Positions 43,886 through 53,026 of a DNA stretch of 64,000 nucleotides are shown piece by piece. The notes under the pieces were generated by a model. That model ran no database searches and was not told where the DNA came from. It worked only from the letters and a program-made list of their open reading frames with translations. The position numbers and the translations under genes are program-made. How positions within the stretch are numbered: position 1 is the stretch's first letter; every line of letters begins with the position of its first letter. The stretch spans positions 310,001 to 374,000 of the forward strand of contig NZ_JAJSBI010000001.1 in assembly GCF_021261325.1 (NCBI RefSeq). Direction: 5' to 3'. The DNA comes from Streptomyces guryensis (GTDB lineage Bacteria > Actinomycetota > Actinomycetes > Streptomycetales > Streptomycetaceae).

Positions 43886-45499
43886 TCAGCGGCCCAGTGC
43901 GCGCCGCCCGCGGCCCTGGGAGAGCACCGGCAGATTGCGGGACGGCGCCCGGTCCCGGGGCGTCTCCTCCTCGATGCGCAGGGCGAGCGCCGGGCAACGG
44001 CGCACCGCGCGCACGGCCTTGGCCTCCGCGTAGCGCGGCACCTGCGCTTGGGCGACGGTCGGGAAGCCGTCGGCGCCGAGTTCGAACACCTCCGGGAGGA
44101 TGTCCGCGCAGAGGCCGTGGCCGCGGCACAGGGTCCAGTCGACGTAGATCTTCTGACGGCTGGGGCCGTTCTCCACGGGCTCCCCGCCACCCGCGATGCC
44201 CGTTGGCATCTGGCCGCCCTCGAAGAGCGGCAGAACGCCCTCCACGGGCCGCCCGCAGCCGTTTCCGAGGACGTGTGCCGCCAGGTCGTCGGTGAACGCC
44301 TTGATGGTCGACTCCAGGAACATCGCGGAGCCGTCCGGGTGCGAGCACGCGCCGCGCCGCTTCACGTTCTTGGCGACCTGCTTGAGGGCCTCCAGGGCGG
44401 CCGGGCCGCCGCCGCCCAGGATGTCGGCCATGCCGCGCGCGGCGGCCGGCAGGCCGAGGTAGCAGGGACCGCACTGGCCCGCGCTCTCCTCGGCGAGCCA
44501 CTGCGCCACGCGCAGCGACTCGCCCAGCGGGCAGGTCTCCTGACTGATCGGCAGGATCGCGCCGGCACCGAGCGAACCGCCCACCGCGTCCAGGGAGTTG
44601 CGGGAGACGATCGCCTCGTTAACCGTCGCCGCGTCGATCCACTTGCCGTGGTAGCCGCCCGTCAGCACGCCCTGGGGCACCGGCGGGGCGCCGGCGAGCT
44701 GGAGGACGTAGCGCAGCGGGACGCCCGTGGGGACCTCGATCACCATGGGGCGGGCGACCGCGCCGGAGACGGTCAGCATGACGGTGCCCGGCTCGTCGTA
44801 CAGACCGGTGTTGCCGTAGCGCTCCGGGCCGATGCGGGCCGCGATCGCCAGCTGGGCGAAGGTCTCGGCGTTCGACAGGAGCGTGGGTGCGCCACCGACG
44901 CCGTTCTGGGAGGCGCTGACCTTGCGGCCGGGCGGGATCGCCGGGCCGCCGTCGATGGACCGGATCAGCGAGGCCGCCGCTCCGGTCACCATGCGGACGG
45001 GGTTGCGCTGCACGCGCGCGCGTAGAACCGATCGGCGGCCGTTGCTCAGGCCGCGTTCGGCGAGCGCGGCCTCCATCGAGCGCTGTGTCGACTCACGGGT
45101 GACCCCCACCACGAGCGTGCGGGCACCCAGCGCCTCCGCGACCAGCAGAGCGCCGTCCAGGATGAGGTGCGGGGCACGGTTGATCAGCACCGTGTCCTTG
45201 CGGCAGGCCGGCTCGTCCTCGCTTCCGTTGACGACGACGACCGGCCGTACGCCGCGCTTGATCGCCGCTTCGGCGACCGAGCGCAGCTTCTTGTGGAAGG
45301 GGAAGCCCGCGCCGCCGCGGCCCTTCAGATTGATGTTCTCGGCGAGCTTCGCGAGCTGCTCGCCACCGAGCGGTTCGAGCGGCCCGTGCACCTTGAGGTG
45401 CATGGGCAGATCGAGTCTTTCGACAAGGTCGAAGCCAGACGTGAGCTGCGGAAGTCCGACCACGCGGACTTCTGGGACGTCGGGCAGGGCCTCGTTCAC
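43886..45499 (-). CDS. NuoF-like flavoprotein fused to a C-terminal ferredoxin
   Basis: 537 residues. The FMN/NADH-binding loop LKGRGGAGFPFHKK (about 58-71), an SLBB segment, and an iron-sulphur region ESAGQCGPC (338-346) with a later Cys385 match NuoF. Where NuoF has ESCGxCxPC, the first cysteine is Ala340, so only three ligands remain. The C-terminal domain (450-510) is a ferredoxin, CRGHGLC (458, 464) with CP at 502, like the small [3Fe-4S]/[4Fe-4S] ferredoxins of actinobacteria. It probably passes electrons between NAD(P)H and the membrane protein encoded upstream. The GTG start overlaps that gene's stop by 4 nt. Confidence 0.85.
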   Translation of the reverse strand: MNEALPDVPEVRVVGLPQLTSGFDLVERLDLPMHLKVHGPLEPLGGEQLAKLAENINLKGRGGAGFPFHKKLRSVAEAAIKRGVRPVVVVNGSEDEPACRKDTVLINRAPHLILDGALLVAEALGARTLVVGVTRESTQRSMEAALAERGLSNGRRSVLRARVQRNPVRMVTGAAASLIRSIDGGPAIPPGRKVSASQNGVGGAPTLLSNAETFAQLAIAARIGPERYGNTGLYDEPGTVMLTVSGAVARPMVIEVPTGVPLRYVLQLAGAPPVPQGVLTGGYHGKWIDAATVNEAIVSRNSLDAVGGSLGAGAILPISQETCPLGESLRVAQWLAEESAGQCGPCYLGLPAAARGMADILGGGGPAALEALKQVAKNVKRRGACSHPDGSAMFLESTIKAFTDDLAAHVLGNGCGRPVEGVLPLFEGGQMPTGIAGGGEPVENGPSRQKIYVDWTLCRGHGLCADILPEVFELGADGFPTVAQAQVPRYAEAKAVRAVRRCPALALRIEEETPRDRAPSRNLPVLSQGRGRRALGR

Positions 45500-46803
45500 C
45501 TATAGCCTCCGGAAGGCGTGTTCCAAGGTTCGCCCGAACCCGGTGCGTCGAAGGAGGCACCGGGGGATGGTTCATTGGCGGGACCGCTGTTGTACGTGTC
45601 GTTCGGGTTGTACGTGCCATAGAGGGTGTTCGTCTCACCGGTGTCGTACATGTCACTTCCGCCGTATCCGCCGGCGCCCGAATTGCCATAGGCCGGGATG
45701 TTGTATCCGGTGTCCTGCATCGGGTCGTACGCCGACGGGGGCGCCTCGCCGACCGGCGGGGGCATGGGGACCGGCCAGCTGCCCGAGGTGCTGCCGCCGC
45801 CGTCCATGCGCGGGATCGACTCCGTGGGCTGCATGTCCATGGGCAGGTCCATGCGGGCGGTCTGGTCGGCCCCGTAGGACTGCTGGCCGCGCTGCTGGGG
45901 CGTGACGGCGCGGTAGGCGGCCGCGAAGCCGCCCGTGGGCTCCGGGGTCATGGTGCGGGCGGCGGGGGCGTCGTAGTAGGGCGCAGCGGGGGTCGTCATC
46001 GTGTCGGCGGGGGACTGCTTCGGCGCCCGCGCGTTCTCGTAGCCCGGCAGCGCGGAGGAGGTCTCGCCGACCCGTGCGCGGCTCGCTTCGAGCTCCTCGG
46101 CGCGGGCCGAGCCCGGCTCGTTGCCCAGGAGCTCGGCGAGCCGGTCGGCGACCCTGCGCTTGAACGGCCGGGGGGCGGCCCGCAGGGCGAGCGCGCCGGC
46201 CACCGCGACCAGGCACAGCTCGTAGGAGATCATGAAGAACGGCTTCGCCGCGCGGCCCGCGAACAGGCCGTGGACCAGCGCCGCGCACCAGGCCGGGTAG
46301 GCCAGGGCGTGCATGGCGCGCCAGCGCGCCGCGACCGGCGCCGGAGTGGCGAACTGGTTGCGCAGGGCGCCGGTGATGCCCACGAAGATCATGAGGAGTC
46401 CGGCCAGCGAGCCGAGTCCGATGAGTCCCGCGCTGCCCTTGACGCCGAGGCTGAAGGGGATCAGCGCGGCGATCAGCACCGTGTGGTCCAGCGCCAGCTT
46501 GACGGTGATGTGCACCAGCAGGAACGCGATCGAGCCGACGGCCGTCACCCGGTGGATGCCCTGGGCCACGATCCGCTGGCGTGTGTTCATGATGAGCCGG
46601 TCCTGGGCCACCAGTCCCCAGATCACCGAGCAGGTGAGGCAGACGAGCGAGAGGACGCCCGCACCGAAGTTCAGGAACTGTTGCAGCCAGCCGCCTCCGA
46701 GGAGCACGACGACGGGTATGAGCAGCAGTACGACAGCCGACGCCACCCCATAGGCCGACCGGCCCGGCTTGGGGAGCGAGGTGTTACTACGACGAGGGTT
46801 CAT
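45496..46803 (-). CDS. Ferric-reductase-like heme b membrane protein with disordered tail
   Basis: 435 residues. About six transmembrane helices occupy residues 17-210. Two histidine pairs, His84/His98 and His165/His178, have the 13-14-residue spacing used by ferric-reductase-type proteins to hold two hemes across the membrane. Residues 215-435 are disordered and rich in Pro, Gly, Tyr and Asn (YDPMQDTGYNIPAYGNSG). No FAD or NADPH domain is present; the flavoprotein encoded next in the operon may supply it. ATG 46803 has GGAG 8 nt upstream. The physiological acceptor is unknown. Confidence 0.8.
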   Translation of the reverse strand: MNPRRSNTSLPKPGRSAYGVASAVVLLLIPVVVLLGGGWLQQFLNFGAGVLSLVCLTCSVIWGLVAQDRLIMNTRQRIVAQGIHRVTAVGSIAFLLVHITVKLALDHTVLIAALIPFSLGVKGSAGLIGLGSLAGLLMIFVGITGALRNQFATPAPVAARWRAMHALAYPAWCAALVHGLFAGRAAKPFFMISYELCLVAVAGALALRAAPRPFKRRVADRLAELLGNEPGSARAEELEASRARVGETSSALPGYENARAPKQSPADTMTTPAAPYYDAPAARTMTPEPTGGFAAAYRAVTPQQRGQQSYGADQTARMDLPMDMQPTESIPRMDGGGSTSGSWPVPMPPPVGEAPPSAYDPMQDTGYNIPAYGNSGAGGYGGSDMYDTGETNTLYGTYNPNDTYNSGPANEPSPGASFDAPGSGEPWNTPSGGYR

Positions 46804-47045
46804 GGGGGCAACTCCGAAGCAGTTCGGGAAGGCGGTCCCGCTGCCGAACTCTAAGTGGCTCCATACCGATCGGTACGAGGTTTGAGTTATTGCGTTGTTA
46901 TCAAAGGACAACGCGCTCGTTGCGATGTCCCGGTAGTGGGTGTTACGCGAAGTAACTTTTGACCTTGGTCCAGCTTTTGTCGGGTGATGACAGTGGTGCC
47001 AAGGAGCCATACGGAAGCGCGTCGCATCGTGCTCAAGCGCTGCGG
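46804..47045. other. Divergent intergenic region between the redox operon and leuS
   Basis: AT-richer DNA with no gene. It holds the palindrome TACCGATCGGTA (46864-46875), a second inverted repeat GTTAC-GCGAA-GTAAC (46940-46954), and presumably the promoter for the minus-strand operon. Confidence 0.6.
46864..46875. promoter_or_regulatory. Candidate operator palindrome upstream of the redox operon
   Basis: TACCGATCGGTA is a perfect 12-bp palindrome 61 nt upstream of the minus-strand start at 46803. TetR-family repressors often use sites of this form. No regulator gene is adjacent. Confidence 0.5.
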
Positions 47046-47051
47046 TACCCT
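47046..47051 (+). promoter_or_regulatory. -10 box of the leuS leader transcript
   Basis: TACCCT ends 7 nt before the leader-peptide ATG at 47058, giving the same leaderless geometry as several other genes in the window. Confidence 0.6.
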
Positions 47052-47057
47052 AACGCC

Positions 47058-47096
47058 ATGCGTGCTGTACGCCTTCTGCTTAGCGGGCCGCGCTGA
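47058..47096 (+). CDS. leuS leader peptide
   Basis: Twelve codons, MRAVRLLLSGPR, ending in TGA 47094-47096. Three consecutive leucine codons, CTT CTG CTT, include two rare CTT codons. The peptide is followed by alternative hairpins and a U-tract terminator before leuS, so it fits a transcription attenuator responding to charged tRNA-Leu. Leader-peptide attenuation has been proposed for actinobacterial amino-acid genes; this assignment rests on the sequence. Confidence 0.8.
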   Translation: MRAVRLLLSGPR

Positions 47097-47102
47097 TCAG
47101 TC

Positions 47103-47173
47103 CCGACCACCGGGCGAATCGGATGGTCGGAATCGGCGCGGCGTCCCCTCCTGTGCGAGGGGATTTTTCGTTT
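47103..47173 (+). terminator. leuS attenuator: pause hairpin and intrinsic terminator
   Basis: CCGACCA (47103-47109) pairs with TGGTCGG (47124-47130) as the first hairpin. TCCCCTC (47144-47150) pairs with GAGGGGA (47157-47163) and is followed by TTTTTCGTTT, a clear intrinsic terminator. A ribosome stalled on the leucine codons should change which structure forms. Confidence 0.78.
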
Positions 47174-47222
47174 CTCGAACGACACCGCTGCTGGCAGAGA
47201 CGATCGATGGAGCTTAAGGATC

Positions 47223-50105
<2,883 letters not shown>

Positions 50106-50145
50106 TCGCCCACCGGCCGACGCGAGCGTCTCGGGGTAGTCCCCT

Positions 50146-50188
50146 ACGGGCAGGTTCGGGGTTCTTCTGGAACTCCGGGCCTGCCCGT
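50146..50188 (+). terminator. Hairpin terminator after leuS
   Basis: ACGGGCAGG (50146-50154) pairs with CCTGCCCGT (50180-50188); the 25-nt interior folds further through GGGTTC/GAACTCC. It starts 40 nt after the stop. Confidence 0.8.
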
Positions 50189-50245
50189 CTCGTTTACCGT
50201 GGAAGAGCGACACGGGGTGTGTCGCGACCGGTCGGAGGAGGAGCG

Positions 50246-50974
50246 GTGGAAGGAGTGATCGCAGTGTTCGCCCTGCTCTTCGTGCTCTTCCTGGTACTCG
50301 GCACCTACGCCACGGTGAAGGTCGTCGGCGCCGCCAAGCGCCGCGTGGACCACACGATCACCCAGGCCCGCCGCACGGTCGAGGACCACACCCTGCGGGC
50401 CAAGTCCTTCGCCCAGCCCGGAGCGGCCGGCGAACTGGCCCAACTCCGCCTGAAGCTGCGCACGTCGATGCGTGCCACGCAGGACGCGCTGCACGCGGGC
50501 GTGGCCGAGGACGAGTCCCTCAAGGAGTCCCTCGGCCTCTTCGAGCGCCTCAGCGCGCACGGGCACGAACTGGACGGCGATCTCAAGCGCCTGGAGGCCG
50601 AGCCGGACCGCGCAACGCTCGCCGAGCGGCTGCCCGCCCTGCGGGAGCGCACCGAGCGCATCGTCGAGTCGGCGGACGCACTGCGCTGGGCGGCCCGCGA
50701 CCGGGCGCGCCGCTTCGCCGACGACGACCTGGACTCGCTGAGCGCGCAGATAGACGTCGAGGCGGGCGCCCTGCGGCACTGGACGACAGCCGAACCCGCG
50801 TCCACCCCTCCGCCGTGGCCAGAGGCACCCGACGCCGAGGCATCCCGGCAGACCTGGCCCGAAGGCTCCCGGTCCCGGACCACCGAGGAGCCGGCGCGGC
50901 CCGCCATCACCCCGCCGGGACGGCGCCCCGCCTACCCCTGGCAGAAGAAACCCCGCCCCGAGAGCACTACTTGA
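50246..50974 (+). CDS. Membrane-anchored coiled-coil protein, uncharacterised
   Basis: 242 residues. One N-terminal transmembrane helix (about 3-25, GVIAVFALLFVLFLVLGTYA) is followed by a long helical region (26-165) rich in Arg, Glu and Leu heptads (AAKRRVDHTITQARRTVEDH, ERLSAHGHELDGDLKRLEAE), then a Pro-rich disordered tail. The membrane-then-coiled-coil layout resembles scaffold or envelope-organising proteins, but no family is recognised. GGAGGAGGAG (50234-50243) precedes GTG 50246; GTG 50255 is an alternative. It has its own leader after the leuS terminator. Confidence 0.75.
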   Translation: MEGVIAVFALLFVLFLVLGTYATVKVVGAAKRRVDHTITQARRTVEDHTLRAKSFAQPGAAGELAQLRLKLRTSMRATQDALHAGVAEDESLKESLGLFERLSAHGHELDGDLKRLEAEPDRATLAERLPALRERTERIVESADALRWAARDRARRFADDDLDSLSAQIDVEAGALRHWTTAEPASTPPPWPEAPDAEASRQTWPEGSRSRTTEEPARPAITPPGRRPAYPWQKKPRPESTT

Positions 50975-51033
50975 TCGGGTCAAGGGCAGACCAGGTGAGA
51001 GGGGCCGGGCTGCCGTCCGGCCGCTACGGCAGG

Positions 51034-51039
51034 TAACCT
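51034..51039 (+). promoter_or_regulatory. -10 box of a likely leaderless degV promoter
   Basis: TAACCT ends 8 nt before the ATG at 51047, with no ribosome-binding site. Confidence 0.55.
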
Positions 51040-51046
51040 CCAGCTC

Positions 51047-51892
51047 ATGTCCCGCCATGTCGCGATCGTCACCGATTCAACGGCCTACCTGCCGCCGCGG
51101 ACGATGGAGCGCCACGGCATCACAGCGGTGCCCCTGACCGTGGTCCTCGGCGACCAGGCACTGGACGAGGGCACCGAGATCTCGACGCGCTCACTGGCCC
51201 AGGCACTCCAGAAGCGGCGCCCCGTCACCACCTCGCGGCCCAGCCCCCAGCTCTTCGCCGAGACCTACCGCAAGGTCGCCGAGTCCGGCGCCACCGGCAT
51301 CGTCTCCCTCCACCTCTCCGCCGAACTGTCCGGCACCTACGACGCGGCGGCCTTGGCTGCGCGTGAGGCGCCGGTACCTGTGCGGGTGGTGGACACCGGC
51401 GCGGTGGCGATGGCGCTCGGGTTCTGCACGCTCGCCGCCGCGGAGGCCGCGGAGGCGGGCGGGACGATGGACGAGGCCGTCACGGCCGCCGAGAAGCGGG
51501 CCTCCGGCACGTCCGCCTACTTCTACGTCGACACCCTCGACTATCTGCGCCGCGGTGGCCGGATCGGCGCCGCGCAGGCGCTGCTGGGCTCCGCGCTCGC
51601 CGTGAAGCCGCTGCTGCAGCTGGACGGCGGCCGTATCGAACTCCTGGAGAAGGTCCGTACGGCGTCGAGGGCGATCGCCCGCCTCGAGGAGATCGTGGCC
51701 GACCGCGCCGGCAGCGCCCAGGTCGACATCGCCGTCCACCATCTCGCCGCCCCCGAGCGGGCGTCGGCCCTCGCGGACCGGTTGCGGGCGCGGGTGCCGG
51801 GGCTTGCCGACCTGCATGTGAGCGAGGTGGGGGCGGTGATCGGGGCGCACACCGGGCCCGGGCTGCTGGGGGTCGTGGTCTCACCGCGGTGA
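51047..51892 (+). CDS. DegV-family fatty-acid-binding protein
   Basis: 281 residues. VAIVTDSTAYLP at the start, TSRPSPQLFAE, LHLSAELSGTYDAA and YLRRGGRIGAAQALLGSALAVKPLL are the family motifs. DegV/FakB proteins hold a fatty acid between two domains; FakB presents it to the kinase FakA. No FakA gene is adjacent. The mRNA is probably leaderless. Cytoplasmic. Confidence 0.92.
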   Translation: MSRHVAIVTDSTAYLPPRTMERHGITAVPLTVVLGDQALDEGTEISTRSLAQALQKRRPVTTSRPSPQLFAETYRKVAESGATGIVSLHLSAELSGTYDAAALAAREAPVPVRVVDTGAVAMALGFCTLAAAEAAEAGGTMDEAVTAAEKRASGTSAYFYVDTLDYLRRGGRIGAAQALLGSALAVKPLLQLDGGRIELLEKVRTASRAIARLEEIVADRAGSAQVDIAVHHLAAPERASALADRLRARVPGLADLHVSEVGAVIGAHTGPGLLGVVVSPR

Positions 51893-51928
51893 CACGCGCC
51901 TGCCCTTTCACCCGTGTGAGGGGCGAAG

Positions 51929-51937
51929 TTATCCACA
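51929..51937 (+). promoter_or_regulatory. Single DnaA-box-like sequence upstream of comEA
   Basis: TTATCCACA is a perfect E. coli-type DnaA box. It is single, 70 nt before comEA, in a short gap, so an origin is excluded. It might be a DnaA-controlled site or chance. Confidence 0.4.
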
Positions 51938-52006
51938 ACTGGTGGGTAATCCCCGGGAATTGAGCAAGATCATCGCGATGGTGGCGCGGTGCCTCATCGT
52001 CGTGGC

Positions 52007-53026
52007 ATGGCACTTCGATCACGTTCACGCACGGCGACCGCGGCCAGTGGCCCGGGGCGCGGCCCCGCATCCGACGGCCGGATCCGGCATCGTCGCCCCA
52101 TGGCCCGGAGCGGGGTCCGGCAGCGGCGTCGGCATGCTTCGTCGGAGGAACTCCGTCGTCGTGCGGAGGTCCTGTTTCCCGAACGGGCGGGGGAATGGCG
52201 GGAGTCGGGGGCAGGCCCGCCGGCCCCGGCCGTCGAGGAGAACGACGAACGCGGTCTTCCACCCGGCGGGGGAACGCCCGACAGCCCGGACGGTCACCGG
52301 GCCGGCGAGACCTGGCAGACGCGGGCCGGGCTTGCGCTGCGGGAGCGCATGCCGCTGTGGTTGCAGGCGCGCTGTGGGCTGGAGCGGCGGAGTGTGGTCG
52401 CGCTCACGGCACTGCTCGTCGTTGCCGCGGTGTTCGCCGTTCAGCACTTCTGGGCCGGGCGGACACAGTCCGTGCGGGCGCCCGAGGTGGTGCGGGCGGC
52501 GGCTCCGTTCGGTGAACGGAGGGCGAGCGGGGCGCCAGGGCCGGGCGCATCGCCCGGGGTGCCGCAGGCCGCAGGCACGGCCGGGTCCGAGATCGTCGTC
52601 GACGTCAGCGGCAAGGTCCGCGAACCCGGGATCCATCGTCTGCCCGCCGGTTCACGCGTCGCCGACGCCTTGCGCGCGGCCGGTGGGCTGCGTCCCGGCA
52701 CCAGCACCGACGGGCTGAACCGGGCCCGGCTCCTCGTGGACGGGGAGCAGGTGATCGTCGGCGGCCCCGCCGCCCCGGCGTCCGGCCCGGCCGCCGGCGG
52801 CCCGGTCGGTTCGGCGGCGGGCGCCGCACCCGCGGCTCCGGTCCCCCTCAACACCGCCACCGTGGACCAGCTCGACACCCTGCCGGGCGTCGGCCCCGTG
52901 CTGGCCCAGCACATCGTCGACTACCGCGCCCAGCACGGTGGTTTCCGCTCTGTGGACGAGTTGCGCGAGGTCAACGGCATCGGCGCCCGCCGCTTCGCCG
53001 ATCTCCGGAATCTCGTACGGCCATGA
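52007..53026 (+). CDS. comEA: ComEA-like DNA-binding protein
   Basis: 339 residues. A basic, disordered N-terminus (1-115) contains a short helix (SEELRRRAEVLFP). A transmembrane helix (about 124-144, RSVVALTALLVVAAVFAVQHF) leads to an SLBB domain (190-245, VVDVSGKVREPGIHRLPAGS) and a helix-hairpin-helix DNA-binding module (275-339, LNTATVDQLDTLPGVGPVLA). ComEA normally receives transforming DNA and hands it to ComEC, whose gene overlaps by 4 nt. Streptomyces is not known to be naturally competent, so the in vivo role is open. The start is ATG 52007; an ATG 18 nt upstream is also in frame. Confidence 0.88.
   Translation: MALRSRSRTATAASGPGRGPASDGRIRHRRPMARSGVRQRRRHASSEELRRRAEVLFPERAGEWRESGAGPPAPAVEENDERGLPPGGGTPDSPDGHRAGETWQTRAGLALRERMPLWLQARCGLERRSVVALTALLVVAAVFAVQHFWAGRTQSVRAPEVVRAAAPFGERRASGAPGPGASPGVPQAAGTAGSEIVVDVSGKVREPGIHRLPAGSRVADALRAAGGLRPGTSTDGLNRARLLVDGEQVIVGGPAAPASGPAAGGPVGSAAGAAPAAPVPLNTATVDQLDTLPGVGPVLAQHIVDYRAQHGGFRSVDELREVNGIGARRFADLRNLVRP

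Noticed and set aside
47097..47173. T-box riboswitch upstream of leuS
   Set aside because: The conserved T-box sequence was not found; a leader peptide with Leu codons explains the structure better.
51929..51937. Replication origin at a DnaA box
   Set aside because: Only one box, no dnaA/dnaN nearby, no box cluster.
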